Shown: positions 38,170 through 48,804 of the stretch, in pieces
Position numbering within the stretch: position 1 is the first letter of the stretch
Layout of the letters: each line of letters starts with the position of its first letter
Assembly (NCBI RefSeq): GCF_026153295.1
Contig: NZ_CP110615.1
Span: 2,046,001 to 2,110,000, forward strand
Direction of reading: 5' to 3'
Origin: Rhodococcus antarcticus
GTDB taxonomy: Bacteria; Actinomycetota; Actinomycetes; Mycobacteriales; Mycobacteriaceae
DNA length: 64,000 nt
The notes under the pieces: model-generated
The model's database searches: none
Told to the model about the DNA's origin: nothing
Seen by the model: only the letters and a program-made list of their open reading frames with translations
Position numbers and translations under genes: made by a program

Positions 38170-38538
38170 TCACATCGCCATGGCCTGGGCCCGGCGGGTG
38201 ACCTCCTTGCCACGGTTGCCGTGCAGGGCGGCGATGGGTGAGCCCGGCAGGGTGTCGTCGTCGGTGAACAGCCACCGCACGATCTCCTCCTCGGTGTAGC
38301 CGCCGTCGCGCAGCAGGGTGATGGTCGCGGGCAGGCCCTTGAGCACCCGGCCCTCGTCCTCGACGAACACCTCGGGCACCACCGGCACCCGCTTGCGCTT
38401 GAAGGCGATGAGGTCGCGGTCGCGGACCATCTGCTCGATCCGCGTGATGGGCACACCCATGCGCTGGGCGGCCTCCTTGAGGGTGATGACGACGACATCC
38501 TCGGGCAGCACGTCCTCGAGGTACGGGATTCCACTCAC
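38170..38538 (-). CDS. Rv2175c-type DNA-binding protein
   Basis: A 122-residue winged or HTH-type DNA-binding protein, orthologue of Rv2175c, which in M. tuberculosis is a substrate of the adjacent kinase PknL. VITLKEAAQRMGVPITRIEQMVRDRDLIAFKRK is the helix-turn-helix region, and the C-terminal KGLPATITLLRDGGYTEEEIVRWLF is conserved. I choose GTG 38538 over 38544 because TAGCCT (38550-38545) abuts the latter and leaves the usual 6-nt leaderless gap to the former. The kinase gene is 3.6 kb away here, displaced by the type VII cassette. Confidence 0.88.
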   Translation of the reverse strand: MSGIPYLEDVLPEDVVVITLKEAAQRMGVPITRIEQMVRDRDLIAFKRKRVPVVPEVFVEDEGRVLKGLPATITLLRDGGYTEEEIVRWLFTDDDTLPGSPIAALHGNRGKEVTRRAQAMAM

Positions 38539-38544
38539 CCGCAC

Positions 38545-38550
38545 AGGCTA
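38545..38550 (-). promoter_or_regulatory. -10 box for leaderless Rv2175c-like mRNA
   Basis: TAGCCT on the minus strand, 6 nt before the GTG at 38538. It decides between two nearby GTG starts. Confidence 0.55.
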
Positions 38551-38678
38551 TCGGCGGCAGGCCGCGCCGGTCGCACCGCGCCACCCGCCGGACGCTGCTG
38601 CCGGATGGGAGGAACCGAGGACGGGGTCGGCGGCGTCTGAGACGATGGCGGAGGTTCGGCAACGACGGGGGGCACCAG

Positions 38679-39080
38679 ATGACACAGCCGCAGACCAACG
38701 CGCAGCTCGCCTACAGCCTGAGCGCAGTCTCGAGCAACCTACGTCAGATCCAGTCTGGTCTCGCGAGCGGCGAGCTGAGGATGGACGACCAGGTCGGTCC
38801 GACGTTGTCCGCCGCTCTCGAAGCTGCGGCGACCAGGACGGCGACGCTCCTCTACCAGGTGGCAACCATCTCCACCCCTGCGCATCTCGGTGCGAATGCC
38901 GTCTCGACGTCGATGACCGGGAAGTTCGTGCACAGGGCAACCGGCGACGGAGCTGCGCTGGCGCCGATGCTGAAGCAGTACCAAGGTGCTCTGGTGCAGG
39001 CGAAGAGCGCGGTGGACGCGGCCCTGGCCAACTTCAGGGCCACCGACGGATCCATCTCGTCCGACCTGGCCGGACGTTGA
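38679..39080 (+). CDS. Small type VII secretion-associated protein (putative substrate)
   Basis: A 133-residue, alpha-helical protein rich in Ala, Ser and Thr with no signal peptide or membrane helix. Two long helices separated by a loop (residues 10-60 and 90-125) resemble EspC/PE-like ESX substrates. No WXG motif and no clear YxxxD/E export motif are visible. ATG with GGGGGG upstream. It starts a four-gene run with a DUF3558 lipoprotein, a PPE-like protein and EspG. The 60 bases from 38701 hold 37 G/C, lower than the neighbours. Confidence 0.6.
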   Translation: MTQPQTNAQLAYSLSAVSSNLRQIQSGLASGELRMDDQVGPTLSAALEAAATRTATLLYQVATISTPAHLGANAVSTSMTGKFVHRATGDGAALAPMLKQYQGALVQAKSAVDAALANFRATDGSISSDLAGR

Positions 39081-39670
39081 CTCACGTCAAGGCTGCCCTG
39101 GTGGCAGGCACAGCTTGCCTGCTTCTCTCGTCCTGCACAGCCACGGAGGGTGGAACGCCAGTGGCGGCGTCACCACCGGCCAGCACGTCGGTTTCGACAC
39201 CCGCCGCCACCACCACGACGGCGTCGTCGCCGGCGTCGACCTCCGTGGGTGGGTCGCTCAACGGCGTTGACCCCTGCGGGGTCCTGACTCCATCGTCGCT
39301 CCCGTCGGCGTGGGGCACCTTGACCGTCGATGCCGACCCCGCGGTCCAGCTGGGCGACGGGGCCTGCGACCTCTCGAACCAGAGGACCGCCCTAGCCGTC
39401 GGCGTCACGCTGTACCTCGGTCCTGGCCGAGGAGTCCAGTCCTTGATCACGACGATCTCCGCTCCCGTCCTGGACTCCGTCATCGCTGGGCGCCCGGTGA
39501 AGATGTACGACGACGCTGCCGCAACCGGAACGTGCGGCATCCTGTTCGACTTCGGGCCCGACCAATCAATCACCGTCGCCGCGTCGCCTCCCGTGGACAA
39601 CTCGCTCAAGGCATGTGACGTAGCGACCACTGCGGCCACGGCAATGGCGCCCAACCTCCCGCCGAGCTGA
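39077..39670 (+). CDS. DUF3558-like lipoprotein
   Basis: A 197-residue lipoprotein. The TTG at 39077 overlaps the previous stop (TTGA) and is the only start giving a signal peptide: MTHVKAALVAGTACLLLSSC, with Cys20 as lipidation site. A Ser/Thr/Pro linker follows, then a domain with NGVDPCGVLTPSSLPSAWG, DGACDLSN and TCGILFDFG; the spaced Cys residues suggest disulfides. DUF3558 lipoproteins often accompany PPE/EspG cassettes in Pseudonocardiales. Function unknown. Confidence 0.72.
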   Translation: MTHVKAALVAGTACLLLSSCTATEGGTPVAASPPASTSVSTPAATTTTASSPASTSVGGSLNGVDPCGVLTPSSLPSAWGTLTVDADPAVQLGDGACDLSNQRTALAVGVTLYLGPGRGVQSLITTISAPVLDSVIAGRPVKMYDDAAATGTCGILFDFGPDQSITVAASPPVDNSLKACDVATTAATAMAPNLPPS

Positions 39671-39681
39671 GGAGAGCTCTC

Positions 39682-41289
39682 GTGACGAGTCCCACGCCCC
39701 CCGCCGAGACGTCCGCGCCCGCGCTCTACACGACGGTGGAGTCCGACAAGGACATCGCGGCTGCGTCGGCCGCGTACGCAGGGTCGTCCATCATCGCGCC
39801 GATCATGACGGCCATCGATCGCATCGTGCAGACCTCCCAGAACGCGGGTCTCGCGCAGTCCGTCACCATGGGTAGTGACCGGGTGCTCGAGCCCGTCAAC
39901 TGGGACGGGCAGTCCCACCAGCAGATGTGGAACGGGGTGCACGATCAGAACGACCCGTCCTCAGGTGCGAACCAGGGTGCCGCCTGGGTGGAGATAGGCA
40001 ACGTGCTCGCCGAGCTCAACGGTGATCTGGCCACCGCGGTGAGCGCCACGATCGGTGGCTGGCAGGGCGACGGTGGCAGTGCTGCGCGTGCGGCCGTCCT
40101 GGGGCTCGCCCAGTGGGGTGGACAGTCCGCCCAGGCTGCGCAGTACATGGGTAGCCAGCTGTCCGACCAGACGGATGGCGCGAGCACCGCCAAGAACGCC
40201 ATGCCGGAGCCGGACAGCTACGACGCCCAGCAGGTGTTCACCCAGACCTACACCTCGTCCGTGCACGACACGCGCCAGCTCTACGCGGCCAACCCCACCG
40301 ACGACGGCACGGTCACCGAGCCGACCGAGGCCGACGGGCTGCAGGCCGCCAGCGCCGCGAACGCTGCGGTGGCAGCACGAGCCGAGCAGTCCGAGGCCAA
40401 GCGCCAGCAGGCCATCCAGGTGATGAGGACCTACGAGACGACGTCCACCGGCGTGGACGAGAGCACGCCGGTCTTCGCACCGCCGCCGGACGAGGTCAAC
40501 GGGAACAGGAACAGCGGATCGTCCTACTCGAGCACGCCCGTGAGCGTGCACAGCGCCGGTTACGTCGCGCCGACGGGAGCCACGCTTGCACCCACCGGAG
40601 GTGGGTTCGTCGCGGTGGGCACGCCCGGCGGCACCGTCTCCCCCACGGGCAGCCCGATCGCGGGGAGTGGCGGGGTGTCGACCCCCGTCGGGTCCAGCGG
40701 TCCCGCTGGCCAGCTGCTCGAGGGTGGCCGCAGCGTGGGCGCCTTCGGCGGTGCCGGTACCCCCTCCAGCGCGGCGGGATCATACGGGCCCGGCGGTGCC
40801 GGCGGTGCCGGCGCGAACGGGTTCTCCCGCGGCGGCGGAGCCCGGGCCGGCGGCGGCATCGCCGGTGCTCCCGTGCCGATGGGTGGCGTGTCCGGCGACC
40901 AGGCGCGCTCGAACCGCGCCTACGGCCCTGGCCTGCGCTACGGCGGTCAGGGCGGCACCGGCCTGGCCGGACGCAGCGGGATCGAGTCCCCCGCAGGACG
41001 CGGCGGAGCCGGTCGCGGTGCGGCGGGCGAGGGGGCGGGACCCCGTGCCGGCGGATCTGCGGCGGGCGAGGGATCCGGACCCCGCCGTGCGGGCGCCGCG
41101 GGTGCAGGAGCAGCCGGTGCGGGCGCGCCCGGCCGCGCCGGAGCGTCCGGGGCGAGCGGCGCCGGAGGCCGCGGCACGGGAGCGAAGGGCGAGGAGGACG
41201 GCGAGCACGAGACGCCGGACTACCTCAAGACCATCGACCTCTTCGGCACCACCCAGGTCGTGGCTCCGGCCGTGATCGGGGAGCAGTGA
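39682..41289 (+). CDS. PPE-like type VII secretion substrate
   Basis: A 535-residue protein. The helical N-terminal domain (about 20-240) contains VNWDGQSHQQMW and a WQG turn at residues 127-129, as in PPE/WXG proteins. Residues 260-510 are a low-complexity Gly/Ala/Ser/Pro/Arg region with repeats such as AAGEGxGPR. The C-terminus YLKTIDLFG then VAPAVIGE is a motif I recognise from PPE-like proteins of Pseudonocardiales. GTG with AGGAG upstream. The stop overlaps espG (GTGA), and EspG chaperones bind PPE-type substrates, so the pair should work together. Confidence 0.75.
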   Translation: MTSPTPPAETSAPALYTTVESDKDIAAASAAYAGSSIIAPIMTAIDRIVQTSQNAGLAQSVTMGSDRVLEPVNWDGQSHQQMWNGVHDQNDPSSGANQGAAWVEIGNVLAELNGDLATAVSATIGGWQGDGGSAARAAVLGLAQWGGQSAQAAQYMGSQLSDQTDGASTAKNAMPEPDSYDAQQVFTQTYTSSVHDTRQLYAANPTDDGTVTEPTEADGLQAASAANAAVAARAEQSEAKRQQAIQVMRTYETTSTGVDESTPVFAPPPDEVNGNRNSGSSYSSTPVSVHSAGYVAPTGATLAPTGGGFVAVGTPGGTVSPTGSPIAGSGGVSTPVGSSGPAGQLLEGGRSVGAFGGAGTPSSAAGSYGPGGAGGAGANGFSRGGGARAGGGIAGAPVPMGGVSGDQARSNRAYGPGLRYGGQGGTGLAGRSGIESPAGRGGAGRGAAGEGAGPRAGGSAAGEGSGPRRAGAAGAGAAGAGAPGRAGASGASGAGGRGTGAKGEEDGEHETPDYLKTIDLFGTTQVVAPAVIGEQ

Positions 41290-42089
41290 GCACCGAGCTG
41301 CTCCCGGCCCCGGAGATCACGCCGACCATCAGCCTCCTCGAGGCCGACGTGCTCAGGGAGCTCCTCGGCATCAGCGCCTTCCCCTACCCGCTGGACGTCC
41401 CCTCCCACGGGGCAACCCTGGCGAACCGGAGGGTGCTGCGCAGCGACGCCCTCGCCAGCCTCACCGCACGAGGGCTGGCCGACGGTGAGCACCCCGTGGG
41501 CGACCTGGCCGACGACCTGCACGTGCTGGGCCGCCCCGACCTTGCCGTCGACTGCGTCTACCACCCGGGCGGGGACGCGCAGATCGTGCGTGCCCTGGTG
41601 GCCAGCCGCGGCAGCCGGGCCGTCGCCGCGGTGCTGACCCCCGACGGGCTGCACCTGCACCCCTGCCGGACCACCGCCCTGGCGCACGAGGTGGTGGGCG
41701 TCCTGCCCCCGGGCACCGCCGGGACCGGGCTCGGCATGACGGTGCCCGCCGACGTGCTCGACGCCGCCGCGGGTGCTGAGGCTGCCGGTGGTCCGCGGGC
41801 AGGACTCGCGCACCTCACGGCGAACGGGGTGTCCCCCGTCGACGCCACGCTCCTGCGCACGGTGTTCACGGGCCGGCGGCGCGGCGGGCAGATCGGCTGC
41901 GTCCGCACCACCGACACCGTGGCGCGCACCAGCGTGGTCCGTTCCCCGGAGATGATCAGCTGGGTCGACTCCACCACCGGCCGCTACATGACGGTGACGG
42001 GCGTCGGGACCAACCCCGTGGTCTCCCTCGTCCCGGTGGACGACGCCCGGTTGCTGCGCCGCATCGGGGAGCTCGTCGCCGGCGCCTGA
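41286..42089 (+). CDS. espG: EspG-family ESX chaperone
   Basis: A 267-residue cytosolic protein of the ESX secretion-associated EspG family. The order of strands and helices, the central region RALVASRGSRAVAAVLTPDG and the C-terminal RSPEMISWVDSTTGRYM and DDARLLRRIGELV fit the family. EspG keeps PPE proteins soluble and delivers them to a cognate ESX system. No eccB, eccC, eccD, eccE or mycP is in the window, so the machine must be elsewhere. Confidence 0.75.
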   Translation: MSTELLPAPEITPTISLLEADVLRELLGISAFPYPLDVPSHGATLANRRVLRSDALASLTARGLADGEHPVGDLADDLHVLGRPDLAVDCVYHPGGDAQIVRALVASRGSRAVAAVLTPDGLHLHPCRTTALAHEVVGVLPPGTAGTGLGMTVPADVLDAAAGAEAAGGPRAGLAHLTANGVSPVDATLLRTVFTGRRRGGQIGCVRTTDTVARTSVVRSPEMISWVDSTTGRYMTVTGVGTNPVVSLVPVDDARLLRRIGELVAGA

Positions 42090-42115
42090 GACGGCCCCCA
42101 CCGGTCCCCGCTCGG

Positions 42116-42121
42116 TACCCT
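42116..42121 (+). promoter_or_regulatory. pknL: Candidate -10 box of pknL
   Basis: TACCCT lies 37 nt before the pknL GTG, with ribosome site AGGAGG between. It would separate pknL from the type VII cassette. Confidence 0.4.
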
Positions 42122-42158
42122 CGGGTGTGGTCGGTCGTCGGGGGCAGGAGGTGCACGG

Positions 42159-44269
42159 GTGAGCGGGACAACGGACCTGCTCGGCGAGCTGCTCGAGGGC
42201 CGCTACCGGATCGACTCCCCCATCGCGCGCGGCGGCATGTCCACCGTGTACCGGGGCCTCGACACCCGCCTCGACCGTCCGGTCGCGGTCAAGGTCATGG
42301 ACCCCGCCTACGCCGGTGACCCGGAGTTCCTCTCCCGCTTCGCCTTCGAGGCCCGGGCCGTGGCCCGGCTGAGCCACTCCGGTCTCGTCGCGGTGCACGA
42401 CCAGGGCAGCGACCGCGGCCACGCGTTCCTCGTGATGGAGCTGGTCGAGGGCGGCACCCTGCGCGAGCTGCTCCGCGAGCGCGGTGCCATGCCCCCCGAG
42501 GTGGCGCTGTCGGTGCTCGAGCCCGTTCTCGCCGCGCTGTCCACGGCCCACCGGGCCGGGCTCGTGCACCGTGACGTCAAGCCCGAGAACGTCCTCGTCG
42601 CCGACGACGGCACGGTGAAGGTCGCCGACTTCGGGCTGGTGCGCGCGGTGGCCGCCGCCGGGCACACGGCGAGCAACGTCATCCTCGGCACCGCGGCGTA
42701 CCTGTCGCCCGAGCAGGTCACCACCGGCGCGGCCGACGCCCGCAGCGACGTCTACGCCGCCGGGATCCTGCTGCACGAGCTGCTCACCGGGTCGCCGCCC
42801 TACACCGGGGACACCGCGCTGTCGGTGGCCTACCAGCACGTCAACAGCACCGTCCCCGCACCGTCCAGCACGGTGGCGGGCCTGCCCGCCGAGCTCGATG
42901 CGCTCGTGGCCACCGCCACCGACCGGGACCCGCAGCACCGCTACCGCGACGCCGGTCAGATGCTCGGGGAGGTGCTGGCCGTGCGCCGGGCCCTCGGCCT
43001 GCCCCGGGTGCGGGTGCCCACCCCGCAGCGCTCCGCAGAGCACGCCAGCCACGGGCGACCGGGCGCAGCGGCGAGCCCCGTCCAGCACACCCGGGCACTC
43101 ACCGGGCTGGTGCCACGCCTGCCGGGCGCGGACACCCTGCAGCCCGAGGACACCGACCGCGTCCCCACCGTCAACGCCTACCAGGCGCAGCGGCGGCGGT
43201 CGCGGCGCGCCGGGCTCGTGTGGTTCGTGGTGGTAGTGGTCCTGGCCGCCGCCGTCGGCGTGGGCGCGTGGTGGCTCGGCAGCGGCCGGTTCACCAACGT
43301 CCCGGAGATCACCGGGCTGGACAAGGCCCAGGCGGAGCAGGTGCTCACCGCGGCCCACCTCGACGCGGTGCTGCAGAGCGGCTACGACGACGCCGGTGCG
43401 GTGGACCGGGTGCTCGACGCGCAGCCCACCGCCGGCGCGAAGGTCGAGCGGGGCTCCGACGTCGTCGTCACCGTGTCGCTCGGAAGGCCGACGGTGCCCG
43501 AGGTGGCCGTGGGCACCGCGCAGGCCGCCGTCGAGCAGCGGCTGAGCGCCTCGACCCTGCGGCCGACGGTCGGCCCCGGCGCCTACGACGACGCGGTGCC
43601 GGAGGGGACGCTGCTGGCGCTGCAGCCGCCGGCGGGCACCACGGTCACCGTGGGCTCCGGGGTCACCCTGACGCTGAGCCAGGGCCCCGCCCCCGTCGCC
43701 GTCCCCGACGTCACCGGCCGGGGCGCGGCCGACGCCAGGGCCGCGCTCACCTCGGCCGGTCTCACCGCCGGCACCACGTCCACCGCCTTCAGCCCGACCG
43801 TGGCCGGCGGCGCGGTGGTGAGCACCGCGCCCGCGGCCGGGGCCGTCTCCCGGCGGGGCACGGCCGTCGACCTCGTCCTGTCCTCCGCTCTGACCGTGCC
43901 GGACGTGACCGGTCAGAGCACCGAGCGGGCGCGGGCCACGCTCAGCGCCGCCGGGTTCACCCCGGTCGACGGGGGCAGCACCAGCGAGGGCAGCGCCGAC
44001 GCGGGTGCCGTGGCCGCCACCTCTCCCGCCGCCGGCACCCTCGTCGACCCCGCGGCCGCGCGGGTGCAGGTGGTGGTCTCCGACCTCGTCACGGTGCCGG
44101 GGCTGCGGGGTCGGTCGGTGGGCTCGGCCCGGCAGGCCCTGGAGGCGCTGGGGCTGCAGGTGCGGGTGAGCCAGCTCGTGCCCACCGAAACCTCCCTGGT
44201 GCTCAGCCAGGACCCCTCCGGCGGCACCCGGGTGCGACCGGGCAGCACCGTCACCCTCTCCGCGTTCCC

Positions 44270-44273
<4 letters not shown>
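42159..44273 (+). CDS. pknL: Serine/threonine protein kinase PknL with five PASTA repeats
   Basis: Membrane receptor kinase of 704 residues. The kinase domain (about 16-275) has the Gly loop ARGGMSTVYRG, Lys45, catalytic HRDVKPEN (Asp139) and DFG 157-159. After a juxtamembrane linker comes one membrane helix (about 351-373) and five extracytoplasmic PASTA repeats (about 378-442, 444-508, 512-575, 577-642, 644-704). PASTA repeats usually sense muropeptides or lipid II. Linked Rv2175c- and aroG-type genes identify it as PknL; my recollection is that mycobacterial PknL has a short outer part without PASTA. GTG with AGGAGG. Confidence 0.92.
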
Positions 44274-45689
<1,416 letters not shown>

Positions 45690-45707
45690 GGTGCTGGGCG
45701 TGAACGC

Positions 45708-46202
45708 TCAGCCCCGGCCCGCGTGCGCCTCGACCGCCCGGAACTTCGCGAGGTTGTGGCGGGCGTCGGCGAGCGCGTCGTGCGCGTCGTCGGGGGCAGG
45801 GGGCAGCTCCGGGGAGCCGGCGTCCTCCCACCGCTGGCGCAGCTCCCGGGTGAAGCGCGGCAGCGCCCGCGGCAGGGCCGGCATCGCGCCCCACAGCTGG
45901 CACAGGGCCACGTGGTCGTAGGCCGCGACCCAGGCCCACAGCTCCACCGGGGAGCCGTCGGTGTGGGCCGTGCAGAACTCCAGCAGGTCGGTGCGGATGC
46001 GCTCGCGGCTGCGCCAGGACTGCGAGGACAGGTGCGGCAGCTTGGGCAGCACGTTGGCCCGCACCCACTTCCCGGCCCGCTCCGGGTCGAACTCGGTGGA
46101 CACCGCGTACAGCTCGCGGCCGTCCTCGGCCACCACGCCGATCGAGACGAGCTCGATGGTGGTGCCGTCCTCGATGAACTCGCAGTCGTAGAAGTAGCGC
46201 AC
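45708..46202 (-). CDS. Polyadenylate-specific 3'-exoribonuclease (Rv2179c family)
   Basis: DEDDh-like 3'-5' exoribonuclease of 164 residues; Rv2179c removes 3' overhangs from RNA duplexes. RYFYDCEFIEDGTTIELVSI contains the first catalytic Asp and Glu, VAAYDHVALCQLWG the middle Asp, and DDAHDALADARHN the last His/Asp. GTG at 46202 lies 8 nt after TAGGGT. Length equals the M. tuberculosis protein. Confidence 0.93.
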   Translation of the reverse strand: MRYFYDCEFIEDGTTIELVSIGVVAEDGRELYAVSTEFDPERAGKWVRANVLPKLPHLSSQSWRSRERIRTDLLEFCTAHTDGSPVELWAWVAAYDHVALCQLWGAMPALPRALPRFTRELRQRWEDAGSPELPPAPDDAHDALADARHNLAKFRAVEAHAGRG

Positions 46203-46210
46203 GGAGACCG

Positions 46211-46216
46211 ACCCTA
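46211..46216 (-). promoter_or_regulatory. -10 box for leaderless exoribonuclease mRNA
   Basis: TAGGGT on the minus strand, 8 nt before the GTG at 46202. Confidence 0.5.
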
Positions 46217-46247
46217 GGCGCCACGGCCGGCGCCCTGCCGTGCCACC

Positions 46248-47006
46248 ATGGACGGCGTGGCACTCCTGGCTGGCGCCGAGCCCTTCGTTGCCGAGGGCAC
46301 GCCGGACGCGCCCGGGGTGCTGCTGTGCCACGGGTTCACCGGCACCCCGCAGAGCATGCGGCCCTGGGGCGAGCACCTCGCGGCCGAGGGCTTCGCCGTG
46401 CGCTGCCCCCGGCTGCCCGGGCACGGCACCCGCTGGCAGGAGATGAACACCACCCGCTGGCCGGACTGGTACGCCACGCTCGAGGCCGAGCTCGACGTCC
46501 TCGTGGCCCGGGGTCGTCCCGTCCTGGTCTTCGGCCTGTCCATGGGCGGCACCCTGGCCCTGCGGCTGGCCCAGCAGCGCCCCGAGGTGGCCGGGCTCGT
46601 GCTGGTGAACCCCTCGCTGCGCACCGAGCGGCGCGACGCCCCGCTGCTCCCCCTGCTCTCCCGCCTGGTGGGCTCGGTGGCGGGCGTGGCCGGCGACATC
46701 GCCGCCCCCGGCGTCACCGAGGTCGGCTACGACCGGACCCCGCTGAAGGCGGCCGCCTCGCTGCTCGAGCTGTGCGGCGTGGTCCGCGCCGACCTCGGGA
46801 CCGTGCGCGTGCCGGTGCTGCTCTACCGCTCGCGGGTCGACCACGTGGTGGACCCGAGCAGCGCGCTGGCCCTGCACGCCGGGCTGGGCACGGCCGACCT
46901 CACCGAGGTGGTGCTGGAGAACAGCTTCCACGTGGCCACCCTCGACGTGGACGCCCCGCTGATCTTCACGGGCAGCGTCGAGCTGGCCCGCCGGGTGGCC
47001 GGGTGA
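46248..47006 (+). CDS. Alpha/beta hydrolase (carboxylesterase / monoacylglycerol lipase-like)
   Basis: Serine hydrolase of 252 residues. The oxyanion segment LLCHGFTGTPQS, nucleophile elbow GLSMGG, and the His in NSFHVATLD are visible; an acid is likely at SRVDHVVDP. It resembles Est30-type carboxylesterases. The start may be ATG 46248 or GTG 46257; the latter lies 7 nt after CACCAT, a possible weak -10. The stop overlaps the next gene by 3 bp. Confidence 0.85.
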   Translation: MDGVALLAGAEPFVAEGTPDAPGVLLCHGFTGTPQSMRPWGEHLAAEGFAVRCPRLPGHGTRWQEMNTTRWPDWYATLEAELDVLVARGRPVLVFGLSMGGTLALRLAQQRPEVAGLVLVNPSLRTERRDAPLLPLLSRLVGSVAGVAGDIAAPGVTEVGYDRTPLKAAASLLELCGVVRADLGTVRVPVLLYRSRVDHVVDPSSALALHAGLGTADLTEVVLENSFHVATLDVDAPLIFTGSVELARRVAG

Positions 47007-47473
47007 CCGTCCCACCGCCGGAGCCGCCGCCCAGCGGAGAGCCCCCCGCCCGTCGCTCCCAGGAGCCCACCGACAGCGAGGTCGACGCCTCCTTCGCCGC
47101 GCTGGTGGCCGGCTGGGGTGACGCGACCCCCGAGTGGCCGGTCGTGGCCGAGCCCACCCCGCCACCCGCTCCGGCCGCGGAGCCGGAACCGGCCGCGGAG
47201 CCGGAACCCGACGCGGAGAGCGAGGACGAGGGCCACTACGACCCCCCGGAGCCACCACCGGTGCCCGCCCCGCACCGCGCGACGGTCGGCGCCCTCGCGC
47301 TCATCGCGCTCGGGGCCTTCCTGCTGGTGGCACCCGGGGTGATCGGTCTCTCGAGCGCCACGGGGTTCACCCTGGCCCTGCTCTCCATCACCGGCGGGCT
47401 CGCGTGGCTGCTCGCCCGGTTGCGCCCCGGTCCGCCCGCCGACTCCGGCTGGGACGACGGCGCGCAGATCTGA
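47003..47473 (+). CDS. Small membrane protein with acidic/proline-rich head
   Basis: A 156-residue protein of unknown function. Residues 1-88 are Pro/Glu/Ala-rich, including two PAAEPE units from an 18-bp repeat, and very acidic before the membrane. Two helices follow (about 92-113 and 118-135), and a short tail ends in DDGAQI. The GTG start overlaps the esterase stop. The family is not recognised. Confidence 0.7.
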   Translation: MTVPPPEPPPSGEPPARRSQEPTDSEVDASFAALVAGWGDATPEWPVVAEPTPPPAPAAEPEPAAEPEPDAESEDEGHYDPPEPPPVPAPHRATVGALALIALGAFLLVAPGVIGLSSATGFTLALLSITGGLAWLLARLRPGPPADSGWDDGAQI

Positions 47474-47494
47474 GCGCCGCGACCGGGATCGGGC

Positions 47495-48451
47495 TCAGCC
47501 CCGCGCGAGCTCCGCGCGGGCCAGGTCGGCTGCACCCACGAGCCCGGCTGCCGCGCCCAGCTGTGCCGTGCGGATGCGGGCGGGCGGCCGGTGCCCCGCC
47601 CCGGTGAGGCGGCGCACGTAGTGCTCACGGGCCTCGTCGAGGAACAGCGGGGCCGAGCCGCCCACCCCCCCGCCCACCACGACGAGGTCCGGGTCGTAGA
47701 CGTCGCTGACCAGCGCGAGGCCCCGGCCGAGCCACAGCGCGAGGTCGGCCACCGCGGCCTGCGCCACCGGGTCGCCGTCCCGGGCCGCCCCGACGACCCG
47801 CCGCCCGGTCAGCGAGCCGGGTTCGGCGGCGTGCTCCTTGGCCAGCAGCGTCGAGCGGCTGGGGTCGGCGGCCAGCAGCTCCAGCGCGGTGGCCACCAGC
47901 GCCGTGCCGCTGCAGTAGCGCTCGAAGCAGCCGCGCTTGCCGCACGGGCAGGAGCGGCCGTCGGGGACCATCCGCAGGTGGCCGAGCTCGGGAGCCACGC
48001 CGTGCGCCCCCCGGTAGAGCCGACCGTCGACGAGCAGGGCCGCACCGATGCCGGTGCCGATGGCGACCATGACGACGACGTGGCCGCCGCGGGCGGCGCC
48101 GAAGCGGTGCTCCGCCCAGGCAGCGGCGTTGGCGTCGTGCTCGAGGACGACGGGCAGGCCGAGGCGCTGGTGCATCCGGGCGGCCACCGGCGCGTCCCGC
48201 CACGGCAGGTGCGGGGCGAAGCGGACCCCGGCCCGGTCCGGGGTCACGAACCCCGCCACGGCCAGGCCCACCGCGGCCACGGGGTGTCGCAGGGACAGCT
48301 CGGCGACGGCGCGGTGCAGACCGTCCTCCAGGGCCCGCGGCGAGCTCGGGGTGGGCGCCTCCACCGTGTCGATGACCTGGCCCTCGACGTCGACCACACC
48401 GGCGCGGATGTTCGTGCCACCGACGTCGATGCCCACCGTCAGCACGCTCAC
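47495..48451 (-). CDS. ROK-family sugar kinase (glucokinase)
   Basis: ROK protein of 318 residues that phosphorylates glucose or a similar hexose. TVGIDVGGTNIRAGVVD is the ATP loop; EHDANAAAWAEHRFGAARG holds the catalytic Asp; the zinc site is in ELGHLRMVPDGRSCPCGKRGCFERYCSG (Cys-x-Cys-x4-Cys). No N-terminal HTH is present, so it is a kinase, not a repressor. GTG overlaps the stop of the Cys-containing small gene. Confidence 0.9.
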   Translation of the reverse strand: MSVLTVGIDVGGTNIRAGVVDVEGQVIDTVEAPTPSSPRALEDGLHRAVAELSLRHPVAAVGLAVAGFVTPDRAGVRFAPHLPWRDAPVAARMHQRLGLPVVLEHDANAAAWAEHRFGAARGGHVVVMVAIGTGIGAALLVDGRLYRGAHGVAPELGHLRMVPDGRSCPCGKRGCFERYCSGTALVATALELLAADPSRSTLLAKEHAAEPGSLTGRRVVGAARDGDPVAQAAVADLALWLGRGLALVSDVYDPDLVVVGGGVGGSAPLFLDEAREHYVRRLTGAGHRPPARIRTAQLGAAAGLVGAADLARAELARG

Positions 48452-48804
48452 CGGGCGCCGTCTGTCCGCCGCACGGGGATGCGCAGGACCTGCACCGGTG
48501 CCGGCTCGGCCGGCGCCGGGTGTCCCGCGGCGTGCGCTCCCCCGTCGTGCTCCTCGAGCAGGGTGCGCACCGCGATGAGCACCCCGCTGCCCTGCTCGGC
48601 GAGCCGGCGGCCGAGCTCGGTGCTCTCGCCGCGCAGCCCCGCCACCAGGGCGCACACCGGACACCACCCGCAGGCGTCGGCGGCCGAGGCGGCCGGCTGC
48701 TGCGCGGCCGTCACCAGCCACGGCTGCACCTTCTCCAGCAGTGCCTCGGCCAGCGCGCGGAGCTCCGCGGTCAGCTCCGTCGCGTGGGGGCCCGGGGTGG
48801 TCAC
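48448..48804 (-). CDS. Conserved small protein with CxxCxxC cluster
   Basis: A 118-residue protein at the position of Rv2183c. Residues 49-56 read CGWCPVCA, a C-x2-C-x2-C pattern that may bind zinc, followed by LVAGLRGESTELGRRLAEQG and a helical region. It overlaps arsA (upstream) and the ROK kinase (downstream) by 4 bp each, so translation is coupled across all three. Function unknown. Confidence 0.7.
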   Translation of the reverse strand: MTTPGPHATELTAELRALAEALLEKVQPWLVTAAQQPAASAADACGWCPVCALVAGLRGESTELGRRLAEQGSGVLIAVRTLLEEHDGGAHAAGHPAPAEPAPVQVLRIPVRRTDGAR

